DNA from: Pelagibius litoralis
GTDB taxonomy: Bacteria > Pseudomonadota > Alphaproteobacteria > Kiloniellales > Kiloniellaceae
NCBI RefSeq assembly: GCF_011683915.1
Contig: NZ_JAAQPH010000013.1
Coordinates: forward strand, 124,001-188,000
DNA: 64,000 bases
Direction of reading: 5' to 3'
The notes below the pieces were generated by a model. That model saw only the letters and a program-made list of their open reading frames with translations. It made no database searches and was not told the origin of the DNA. Shown here piece after piece: positions 56,720 to 64,000 of this stretch; position 1 is the first letter of the stretch; every line of letters begins with the position of its first letter. The position numbers were made by a program, and so were the translations under genes.

Positions 56720-58335
56720 CGCCTATATACGCACTCGCCGGCCAGCCAGGTTTGCTCCACCTGTATCGCCGACAACTCATGGGGGTTAGTATCCAATGGG
56801 TCGCGGTCGAGAATGACAAGATCGGCCAGTTTACCCCGCGTCAGGGAGCCCAGCTTGTGCTCCATCCCGATGTGAAATGCCGCGTCAATCGTCACCGCCT
56901 TGAGGGCCGTCAACCTGTCGAGACGTTCGTTTTCGCCTAGGCACCGCCCGTCATTCGTCATTCGCGTCGACGCTGCCTGCATGAGGTCTAGCCCCGACGT
57001 CACCGTCATTGGTGCATCGGCATGAAGACTCAGGCGCATCCCGGCTTTATGCGCGGAACCGGCCGGCATGTAGTGCGCGGCGCGTTCGGGCCCGAACAGG
57101 GCGTCTTCGATCGGGCCACCCCAGTGGGTGATGTGATTGATGAAGAAACTGCACTGAACACCCAGGTCTTTTGCGCGGACGATCTGGTCTTCGCGCATCA
57201 GTGCGCAATGCTCCAGACGGAAACGATGATCGTCCCTTGGCGTCTCTTCCAAAATCGTTTCGACAAGGTCGAGCACCATGTCGATCGTTCGGTCGCCTTG
57301 GGTGTGGACGGACATCTGCCACCCCTGCCCGAAATAGTTTCGCACCATCATTTCGAAGAAATCTGCAGGATAGTTTGGTCCGCCGGTATGACCCGGCGAC
57401 AGATGCATGCGTTCCAGCGTGGTCGATGTTTCGAGATATGGCTTCGTGAGCCAGATATTCCCGACAAAGGGCGAGCCGTCCGCGTGGATCTTGACCCCCG
57501 CCATCCACAACCGATCGTCCAGGTCGATCCTCTCCACCATCATGTCGGGATCGACGGCCTGCTGATATGCCGCGACCCGGGGAAGCGGCACGGCCTGTTT
57601 CAACGCTTGCAGGTAGTAGGTCTTGTAGAACGGCAAGTAGAGATGCTCGGTCACCGTCGTGACACCGGCTCGCAGGCAGGTATCTATCGATTTGCGAAAC
57701 TCAGTCGTCAGCCGGTTCTCGCCCCAGGATTCATAAAATATCTCCAGGACGCGCCAGACCAGCGCTTCTTCCAGACGTCCTGTCGGCGTGCCGGAGTCGT
57801 CGCGAGCGATGACACTACCGACGGGGGTCGGCGTGTCTTTGGTGATATTGCACGCGTCCAACGCGGCAGAGTTCATGAAAACCGCATGCCCGTTCGACGT
57901 CTGCAGCGCGAGCGGATTGTTCGGGGCAATCTCGTCCAGAAACGAGCGGGACGGTTCTTCCATGTCCGTGTGCAGCTGTGGATCGACGCCGTAGAACAGG
58001 AGGAATTCGCCGGGTACTGCCTCGGCCACATGCCGCTTCACCTTGGCAATCGCAGCGCGATAGGTCGGAACGACGGCCGCCGTGATGTCGCCCACCGGGG
58101 CACCTCGCGTCTTGGCCGCCCAAAGGATGTGCGAATGCGGCTCCACGAAACCCGGCTGAAGAACACTGCCGTGTAGGTCGATGACATGATGCTTCGCTCC
58201 GATCTGGTCTTCGACATCCAAGGCGGAACCTACAGCGACGATTTTGCCATCGGCAATCGCGACAGCCTCCGGGTTGGGCACTGCGCTGTCCATTGAATTG
58301 ATGATGCCGTTCTTGAAGAGCGTCTCTTGGGTCAC
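56716..58335 (-). CDS. Amidohydrolase, YtcJ-like, first copy
   Basis: The protein has 539 residues from a GTG at 58335 with GGAAGGAG upstream; the frame extends to 58440. The metal-binding H-x-H (PGFVEPHSHI, H67 and H69), a central KIHADGSPF, HTQGD and EHCALM segments and a late HADAPMT fit the YtcJ/amidohydrolase-3 group. Such enzymes hydrolyse N-acyl or amide substrates using one or two zinc ions. It is co-transcribed with the CobW-type GTPase. Confidence 0.88.
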   Translation of the reverse strand: MTQETLFKNGIINSMDSAVPNPEAVAIADGKIVAVGSALDVEDQIGAKHHVIDLHGSVLQPGFVEPHSHILWAAKTRGAPVGDITAAVVPTYRAAIAKVKRHVAEAVPGEFLLFYGVDPQLHTDMEEPSRSFLDEIAPNNPLALQTSNGHAVFMNSAALDACNITKDTPTPVGSVIARDDSGTPTGRLEEALVWRVLEIFYESWGENRLTTEFRKSIDTCLRAGVTTVTEHLYLPFYKTYYLQALKQAVPLPRVAAYQQAVDPDMMVERIDLDDRLWMAGVKIHADGSPFVGNIWLTKPYLETSTTLERMHLSPGHTGGPNYPADFFEMMVRNYFGQGWQMSVHTQGDRTIDMVLDLVETILEETPRDDHRFRLEHCALMREDQIVRAKDLGVQCSFFINHITHWGGPIEDALFGPERAAHYMPAGSAHKAGMRLSLHADAPMTVTSGLDLMQAASTRMTNDGRCLGENERLDRLTALKAVTIDAAFHIGMEHKLGSLTRGKLADLVILDRDPLDTNPHELSAIQVEQTWLAGECVYRR

Positions 58336-58465
58336 TTTGGATTCTCCTTCCGAGAGCGTGCGGAGTGAGTTGCCGCGCGATCCTGCCGGCGAATCCGCGA
58401 GACAGCCGTAGCCTGGACTCAGTCCGCCTTGACCAATCAAAATAATATTGTATTATAAAACCTTA

Positions 58466-58477
58466 GTATTGCAATAC
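58466..58477. promoter_or_regulatory. Perfect 12-bp palindrome between divergent amidohydrolase genes
   Basis: GTATTGCAATAC lies in an AT-rich stretch (58441-58480) in the divergent promoter region. It is a plausible operator, for the IclR regulator or another factor, for both operons. Confidence 0.4.
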
Positions 58478-58612
58478 AGCACAAAAGGTTGCCGTAATTG
58501 TGCGTTGGCTGTCCGGGCCTGCCCTGAGCGGGCTTTCTGAACCCTTCGGTTTTGGGCGACGGAAGCGTGTGCGCATCTAGTCACGTTGATTGAGGATTTT
58601 TCCGAGACCGCC

Positions 58613-60262
58613 ATGTCCCAAATGACCGTGTATACGGCCCGCAATATCCGAACGATGAACCCCTCGTTGCCCGAAGCGACGGTCGTCGCGGTTAAGGATG
58701 GTCGGATTATTGAAGTCGGTACGCTGGAAAGCATGGCGCCTTGGCTGGAGGCTCATGACCACGTCGTAGACAATCGTTTCAAAGACCACATCCTGATGCC
58801 GGGGTTCGTCGATCCGCACTTGCATCCGACGATCGGATCCATGCTGCTTCCCTGTCACTGGGTGACGGCGATGGAATGGCAACTGCCCGACCGAGTCTCA
58901 CCGGCCATCAAGACTCATGAAGGTTTCATGGACCGCCTGGCCGAAATCGAGCGTTCGCTGAGCGACCCGCGTGAAATCCTCATCTCGTGGGGCTATCACA
59001 AGATCTGGCATGGCGACGTCTATCGCAAACAGCTCAACCGGATATCCGACTCACGCCCGATTTTCGTCTGCCAGCGATCCTTCCACGAAATCGTGGCGAA
59101 CGACGCCGGCATCGACTGGATGGAGCCCGCGCGGGACGAACTGGAACGGCACGAGCAAGTCGACCTGGAAACGGGACGCTTCTTTGAAACGGGTATGTTC
59201 CTTGCTCTGAAATCCCTGAAGCGGATCATGATGGACCCAGAAAGATTCGCGCAGGGCATGGCTCAGATGAAGAAGCTGATGCATCGGGGCGGCGAAACGA
59301 CAGTGGGCGATATGGCTTTTCCGTTGACTGACGAAGCTTTCGAGTGGGAAATGCTGAGTGACAATTTCGGCTCCGACGACGCGCCGTTTCGTATTGCGAT
59401 CACTCCGCGTGGTATCAATGACATGGCGAGCTATGGCGGCCGCACGGCCGACGAGTTGAAACGGGTGAACGAACTCGAAGAACGCTCAACCGACAAACTC
59501 AGGTTCACGAATTCGATCAAGCTTTTTGCTGATGGTGGTTTCAACGCCGAGTTAATGCAACTGTTGCCGCCAGGCTACATCGACGGCCATCATGGCGAAT
59601 GGATGATGGCGCCAGAGGTCTTCGAAGACTTGGCCCGTTTGTATTGGAACGCGGGCAAACAAATCCACGTCCATTGTACGGGTGACCTGGGAGTCGAACT
59701 TGCGCTTTCGGTGCTCGAAAAGCTTCAAGCCGAGCGCCCGCGGTTCAATCATCGCTTCACGATCGAGCATCTGGGTGTCTCCACTCCGGAACAGGTACGA
59801 CGGATCAAGGATCACGGCGGAATCGTCTCAGCGGCAGTCTATTACGTCCATGAACTTGGTGAGGCCTATTGGCATGGATCGATCGGCTTCGAACGTGCCT
59901 CGCAGATGTCCCGGATGGGGACGCTAGAGCGTCTGGGCGTCATGACTGGATTTCATTCCGACTTTCTCGTCTCCCCGCCGCAGCCGTTGAAACTGGCCTG
60001 GGTGGCGGTAAACAGGATCGCGGAATCGGGTGCCGTGCTCGGCGAGAGGGAACGCACATCGCTGGATTTTGCGATGCGCGCCATCACTATCGACGCAGCC
60101 TACGTGTTGAACATGGAAAACGAAATCGGCTCCATCCGCGCCGGCAAGCTCGCCGATTTCACGGTTCTCGAAGCCGATCCCTGGGAGACGCCACTTGAAG
60201 ACCTGAAAGACATCCCGATCTGGGGCACGGTGTTCGAAGGCCGCCCCTTCCCAATCAAGTAA
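58613..60262 (+). CDS. Amidohydrolase, YtcJ-like, second copy
   Basis: The protein has 549 residues from the ATG at 58613 (MSQMTVYTARNIRTMNPSL). H69 and H71 in PGFVDPHLHP, then FADGGFNAELMQLLPPGY, HVHCTGD and IEHLGVST match the family. It resembles the copy at 60.7 kb closely over its length and nearly exactly over the last 233 bases. The first copy on the minus strand is more distant. Confidence 0.9.
   Translation: MSQMTVYTARNIRTMNPSLPEATVVAVKDGRIIEVGTLESMAPWLEAHDHVVDNRFKDHILMPGFVDPHLHPTIGSMLLPCHWVTAMEWQLPDRVSPAIKTHEGFMDRLAEIERSLSDPREILISWGYHKIWHGDVYRKQLNRISDSRPIFVCQRSFHEIVANDAGIDWMEPARDELERHEQVDLETGRFFETGMFLALKSLKRIMMDPERFAQGMAQMKKLMHRGGETTVGDMAFPLTDEAFEWEMLSDNFGSDDAPFRIAITPRGINDMASYGGRTADELKRVNELEERSTDKLRFTNSIKLFADGGFNAELMQLLPPGYIDGHHGEWMMAPEVFEDLARLYWNAGKQIHVHCTGDLGVELALSVLEKLQAERPRFNHRFTIEHLGVSTPEQVRRIKDHGGIVSAAVYYVHELGEAYWHGSIGFERASQMSRMGTLERLGVMTGFHSDFLVSPPQPLKLAWVAVNRIAESGAVLGERERTSLDFAMRAITIDAAYVLNMENEIGSIRAGKLADFTVLEADPWETPLEDLKDIPIWGTVFEGRPFPIK
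60020..60252 (+). repeat. Near-identical 233-bp repeat, first unit
   Basis: This stretch at the 3' end of the second amidohydrolase gene matches 62109-62341 with only two differences (at 60031 and in the GATTTC/GACTTC codon near 60160). The rest of the two genes is clearly diverged. It points to gene conversion or recent recombination. Confidence 0.9.
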
Positions 60263-60273
60263 GGAGGCATCAC

Positions 60274-60603
60274 ATGGCCCGTGTCCGCGATGTCGAGCAT
60301 GGGCTCAGCCCAGATGCAGTATCGAACATTCGCGCCGAAAGTATTGACGGATTCGACGGCGTGGACACGCTCATCAGGGACTATGCCGTACTTGTCACGA
60401 ACCAGTTCCAGTACATCAGAGATCGCATCTTTAAGGACCTCAGGGTCCACTTTTCGGACGCACAGATTATCGAGCTGACGCTAAGGATCGCGCTGTGCGG
60501 GTTTTTCAACCGGTTCAACGACTCTTTGCAAATCGCGACCGAGGGCGACGCCATTGCCGAGGCGCTCGCCCTTGGCATCACGAGCGACGGTCCCACGAAT
60601 TAG
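60274..60603 (+). CDS. Carboxymuconolactone-decarboxylase-like (AhpD-like) protein, short
   Basis: The protein has 109 residues with AAGGAGG before the ATG. FSDAQIIELTLRIALCGFFNRFND matches the C-terminal half of CMD-family proteins, but the usual C-x2-C site is absent. It may be a reduced or partner form, lying between two amidohydrolase genes in the same direction. Confidence 0.6.
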   Translation: MARVRDVEHGLSPDAVSNIRAESIDGFDGVDTLIRDYAVLVTNQFQYIRDRIFKDLRVHFSDAQIIELTLRIALCGFFNRFNDSLQIATEGDAIAEALALGITSDGPTN

Positions 60604-60704
60604 GGAATGCGATGTGGGCAGAATTGGATGCGGCAGATGCCATTTTCGTCACGTCGGACAACCTTGTTGAGGTTCGACAATAGATAGAAGAGGTCAGAAC
60701 ACCC

Positions 60705-62354
60705 ATGTCACGGATCACGGTCTATACGGCCCGCAAGGTTCGCACGATGAATCCGTCTTTCCCCGAAGCAGAAGCCGTAGCGGTGAGGGACGGGAGGATC
60801 GTGGAAGTCGGCACGCTGGATAGCATGAAGCCGTGGCTGGGGGCACACGAGCACGTCATCGACGATCGTTTCAAGGATCACGTGCTGATGCCTGGGTTTA
60901 TAGACCCGCATATTCACCCCGCGGTCGGAGGGGTCCTGCTTCCGAGCTATTGGATCACCGCGATGGAATGGCAGCTACCGGACAGGATTTCACCGGCGAT
61001 CAAGACCCATGAGGGTTACCTGGAGCGGCTGGGGGAAATCGAACGCTCCATGGACGACCCCGACGAAGTGTTGTTGACCTGGGGCTTTCACAAGATCTGG
61101 CACGGCGATGTCTTTCGCGAGCAGCTCAACGAGATTTCGCAGACCCGGCCGGTCTTCGTCCTGCAAAGATCCTTTCACGAGGCCGTCACAAACGACGCGG
61201 GTCTCGACTGGCTCGAGGCGGAACGCAGCGAATTGGAAAGACACCATCAGATCGACCTTGAGACGGGTCGTTTCTTCGAGACCGGGCTGGCTGTCTTGTT
61301 TCAGTCCGTGAACAAGATCACCCTCAATCCGGAGCGGTTCGCCCGCGGACTCGAGATGCACAAGCGGATGGTTCATCTGGGCGGCCACACGACTGTCGGA
61401 GACATGGCGTATCCGATGATGAACCACGACTTCGAGTGGGAGATGCTCAGCGAACGGATTGATCGTGACGACGTGCCCTTTCGCATGAAGATCGTGCCTC
61501 GGGGGGCACTGCGCGGCGACTGGAATGGGAGTCCAACGGAAAATCTGGCGCGCGTGAACGAGATGGAAACGCTCGGGACCCACCGGCTCAGGTTCGGGAA
61601 CGCCGTCAAGCTTTTCGCCGACGGAGGCTTCAACGCCGAACTGATGCAATTGCTGCCGCCGGGCTATATCGACGGACACCACGGCGAATGGCTTGTTGCA
61701 CCGGAGTACTTCCGAGCCCTTGCTGAGCAGTACTGGAAGGACGGCAAGCAGATTCACGTCCACTGCACCGGCGATATGGGTCTGGAACTGGCGCTCACGG
61801 TGCTTGAGGACCTTCTGGCCGTCCAACCGCGGTTTAACCATCGATTCACCATCGAACACTGCGGCGTCTCAACACCCGAACAGGCTGGCCGGATCAGGGA
61901 TCTTGGCGCAATCGTCTCTGCGGCCGTGTACTACGTGCACGAGTTGGGCGAGGCCTATTGGCATCATTCCATCGGTTATGAGCGCGCTTTTCAGATGTCC
62001 CGAATGGGCACGCTGGAACGGCTAGGCATCACGACCGCCTTTCATTCGGATTTCGTGGTTTCACCCCCGCAGCCGTTACACACCGCATGGGTGGCCGTTA
62101 ACAGATTTGCGGAATCGGGCGCCGTGCTCGGCGAGAGGGAACGCACATCGCTGGATTTTGCGATGCGCGCCATCACTATCGACGCAGCCTACGTGTTGAA
62201 CATGGAAAACGAAATCGGCTCCATCCGCGCCGGCAAGCTCGCCGACTTCACGGTTCTCGAAGCCGATCCCTGGGAGACGCCACTTGAAGACCTGAAAGAC
62301 ATCCCGATCTGGGGCACGGTGTTCGAAGGCCGCCCCTTCCCGGTCGAAAAATGA
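60705..62354 (+). CDS. Amidohydrolase, YtcJ-like, third copy
   Basis: The protein has 549 residues (MSRITVYTARKVRTMNPSF). The same metal and active-site segments as in the second copy are present (PGFIDPHIHP, FADGGFNAELMQLLPPGY, HVHCTGD, IEHCGVST). Its stop overlaps the start of the second CobW-type gene by 4 bases (ATGA). Confidence 0.9.
   Translation: MSRITVYTARKVRTMNPSFPEAEAVAVRDGRIVEVGTLDSMKPWLGAHEHVIDDRFKDHVLMPGFIDPHIHPAVGGVLLPSYWITAMEWQLPDRISPAIKTHEGYLERLGEIERSMDDPDEVLLTWGFHKIWHGDVFREQLNEISQTRPVFVLQRSFHEAVTNDAGLDWLEAERSELERHHQIDLETGRFFETGLAVLFQSVNKITLNPERFARGLEMHKRMVHLGGHTTVGDMAYPMMNHDFEWEMLSERIDRDDVPFRMKIVPRGALRGDWNGSPTENLARVNEMETLGTHRLRFGNAVKLFADGGFNAELMQLLPPGYIDGHHGEWLVAPEYFRALAEQYWKDGKQIHVHCTGDMGLELALTVLEDLLAVQPRFNHRFTIEHCGVSTPEQAGRIRDLGAIVSAAVYYVHELGEAYWHHSIGYERAFQMSRMGTLERLGITTAFHSDFVVSPPQPLHTAWVAVNRFAESGAVLGERERTSLDFAMRAITIDAAYVLNMENEIGSIRAGKLADFTVLEADPWETPLEDLKDIPIWGTVFEGRPFPVEK
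62109..62341 (+). repeat. Near-identical 233-bp repeat, second unit
   Basis: The partner of 60020-60252: 231 of 233 bases match, while the flanking gene sequences differ at many positions, including silent ones. Confidence 0.9.
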
Positions 62355-63307
62355 CGACTCGTATCCCGATAACCATCCTGTCGGGCTATCTCGGCGCAGG
62401 AAAGACGACCATCATCAACAGACTTCTGTCGGGCGATCACGGCCGCAGGGTTGCCGTCCTGGTCAACGATTTCGGGGCCGTCAACATCGACGCCAGCCTG
62501 ATCGAAACCGAGGATGACAACACGATCAGCCTCACGAACGGCTGCGTCTGCTGTTCGATCGGGGACGACCTCGGCGCGGCGCTGGACGCGCAGGCCGCGC
62601 GGCACATCCCGCCCGAGAACATCCTGCTGGAAGCCAGCGGCGTGGCAGAACCGAAGCGGATCGCAACGCATGTGGGCTTCTGGCCGGGCTTTGAGCTTGA
62701 TGCACTCATCGTGGCGGCCGACGCCGAAACCGTTCGCAATCGCGCGAATGACAAGTTCGTCGGTCAACTTGTCCGAAGCCAGATCAGACACGCCGATATC
62801 ATCGCCCTGACCAAGACCGATCTGGTGGGGCCGGAGGCGGCGCGTGGTGTCAAAGCATGGTTGCGAAACCAGGTTCCCAATGCGCGTATCTTCGAGGCAC
62901 CGAACGGCACGCTACCTGTCGCATTGGCCTTCGGAGCCGACCGCGCGTCCAACGCCCTGTCCGGCCCGGTCGAGCCCGCTCCTCATTCGCATCTGCGCAC
63001 GGTGATGTGCGTTCCCGGAACCGGACTGAGCCGCGCCGGTCTAGCACGTGCGATTGAAGCCCTGCCCTCGTCGGTTCATCGGGTGAAGGGCTTCTTCCGC
63101 GATCTCGAAACCGGTCGCATGACGCTGCTGCAGTGCGTCGGCAGGCGTCATGAATTCTTGGAGGCACCCACCGACACCGAGACTGTTCTTGTCCTGATCG
63201 GTGTCGGTTCCGATACGGAGATGAATGGCGCCATGGACCTGCTCACCGCGTCCGACGCGCTGGAAGCGGATCCGAAAAGCACCTTCGCGGCGCGGATTTC
63301 AGACTAA
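62351..63307 (+). CDS. CobW-family (G3E) GTPase, second copy
   Basis: The protein has 318 residues. Walker A (GYLGAGKT, 12-19), the C-x-C-C motif (GCVCC, 64-68), LLEASGVAEP and LTKTDL mark a G3E GTPase. It starts in a 4-base overlap with the third amidohydrolase gene. It differs from the first copy, so each amidohydrolase operon has its own candidate metal chaperone. Its 3' end overlaps a convergent ABC gene by 9 bases. Confidence 0.9.
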   Translation: MTTRIPITILSGYLGAGKTTIINRLLSGDHGRRVAVLVNDFGAVNIDASLIETEDDNTISLTNGCVCCSIGDDLGAALDAQAARHIPPENILLEASGVAEPKRIATHVGFWPGFELDALIVAADAETVRNRANDKFVGQLVRSQIRHADIIALTKTDLVGPEAARGVKAWLRNQVPNARIFEAPNGTLPVALAFGADRASNALSGPVEPAPHSHLRTVMCVPGTGLSRAGLARAIEALPSSVHRVKGFFRDLETGRMTLLQCVGRRHEFLEAPTDTETVLVLIGVGSDTEMNGAMDLLTASDALEADPKSTFAARISD

Positions 63308-64000
63308 CTTGCCGTCGCTGTTGATGCGATGGCAGGCGACCATGTGTTCCCCCTTGATGCGGGTCAGGCGCGGCGCGCTCTTCTTGCAAGAGTCCAGCGC
63401 AAAACTGCACCGACCTGCGAACCGGCATCCGACAGGCGGAGATATCGGGCTTGGCGGCTCACCTCGCAAACGGACATGTCCCTTGTCGGCCTTTCCCAGA
63501 TTCTCGACCGATGGCACGGCCGAAATCAACGCGTTTGTATAGGGGTGAAGCGGGTTTCCGTATAGCTCGCTCTTGGTCCCGATCTCGATGATCTGGCCCA
63601 GGTACATCACGGCAATGACGTCACAGATGTACTGCACGATGGCGAGGTCGTGACTGATGAAGAGATATGTCAGTCCAAAGTCTTTTTTGAGCCGGTTCAA
63701 CAAGTTCAGGATCTGCGCCTGGATCGCGACATCCAGCGCCGAGACCGGTTCGTCGCAGATCACCAACTCGGGTTGCGTCGCCAGGGCACGGGCAATTCCG
63801 ATGCGCTGACGCTGACCTCCTGAAAACTGGTGCGGAAACAGTTCCTGCTGCTCGGGACGCAATCCGACGATCTCGAACAGCTCGGCGACGCGTTTCCGGC
63901 GTTCCTGGGGCTTACCGACCCTCATTAGATCCAGCGGCCTCCCGACAATTGCACCCGCCCGTTCGCGCGGATTGAGCGATGCATACGGATCCTGAAAAAT
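63299..64000 (-). CDS. Oligopeptide/dipeptide ABC transporter ATPase, N-terminus off the right edge
   Basis: The frame is open from the right edge (IFQDPYASLNPRERA) to the stop at 63299. The signature FSGGQRQRIGIARAL, Walker B (LVICDEPVSALD), H-loop (FISHDLAIV) and the C-terminal cysteine-rich oligopeptide-ABC tail (GCRFAGRCSFALDSC) are present; Walker A is outside. It is DppF/OppF-like and powers uptake of peptides or related compounds. It may feed substrates to the amidohydrolases (inference). Confidence 0.93.
   Translation of the reverse strand: MFQDPYASLNPRERAGAIVGRPLDLMRVGKPQERRKRVAELFEIVGLRPEQQELFPHQFSGGQRQRIGIARALATQPELVICDEPVSALDVAIQAQILNLLNRLKKDFGLTYLFISHDLAIVQYICDVIAVMYLGQIIEIGTKSELYGNPLHPYTNALISAVPSVENLGKADKGHVRLRGEPPSPISPPVGCRFAGRCSFALDSCKKSAPRLTRIKGEHMVACHRINSDGKLV

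Noticed and set aside
60612-60683. 23-codon frame between the CMD-like and amidohydrolase genes
   Set aside because: Too short and without a ribosome site; possibly a decayed remnant.
1-64000. CRISPR arrays, rRNA and tRNA genes
   Set aside because: No regularly spaced repeats and no cloverleaf or rRNA-like sequence were recognised by eye; a tRNA scan was not possible.

Overview
This window reads as a GC-rich alphaproteobacterial chromosome, probably a marine or soil Rhodobacterales/Rhizobiales-type heterotroph. That is an inference from gene content: choline-sulfate and betaine uptake, a non-pyrrolysine MttB homologue, many ABC transporters, and LysR/GntR/IclR/GlxA regulators. No rRNA or tRNA was seen, so no closer placement is possible.

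The left third (about 1-31.8 kb) is accessory DNA. At 1-10.7 kb there is a defence-island-like block: a STAND/NACHT-type P-loop ATPase running off the left edge, a small ORF and a restriction-like nuclease (HsdR N-terminal fold) in one minus-strand operon, then a HIRAN protein, a trypsin-like protease, a RecB-nuclease/SF1-helicase fusion and a stand-alone WYL protein. A VirD2-like relaxase follows (11.6-13.7 kb) with no visible conjugation apparatus. A metabolic unit lies at 13.9-19.4 kb: LysR regulator, ProX-ProV-ProW betaine-type ABC importer and choline-sulfatase, which together would import choline-O-sulfate and release choline. More accessory genes follow: a tandem-XRE regulator, a Tat-exported protein, and an integration module of excisionase-like HTH, two tyrosine recombinases and a UvrD-like helicase in one operon. 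Next come a stop-interrupted pseudogene, a strikingly AT-rich patch, a metallophosphoesterase and small hypothetical proteins.

At 31.9-34.6 kb an IS6-family element is split by a 1.86-kb group II intron in antisense orientation; the intron's reverse transcriptase has a stop codon in place of the YADD tyrosine. A second, truncated IS6 relative lies inverted at 41.45-41.98 kb. Between them is a six-gene polyamine/spermidine-type ABC importer operon with an isochorismatase-like hydrolase and a DMT exporter, plus a divergent LysR regulator.

The right third (42.3-64 kb) is catabolic. The first cluster has an MttB-family methyltransferase, a FAD amine/amino-acid oxidase, a PuuC-like aldehyde dehydrogenase, a DapA-family lyase and a GntR regulator, next to a second ProV-ProW-ProX importer and a GlxA/AraC regulator. 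Together these suggest uptake and breakdown of a quaternary amine. The second cluster has DhaL/DhaK-type kinase subunits, an IclR regulator, three YtcJ-like amidohydrolases, two CobW-family GTPases (each overlapping an amidohydrolase gene by 4 bp) and a carboxymuconolactone-decarboxylase-like protein. It ends at the edge in an oligopeptide-type ABC ATPase. Two of the amidohydrolase genes share a nearly identical 233-bp 3' end, a likely gene-conversion tract.
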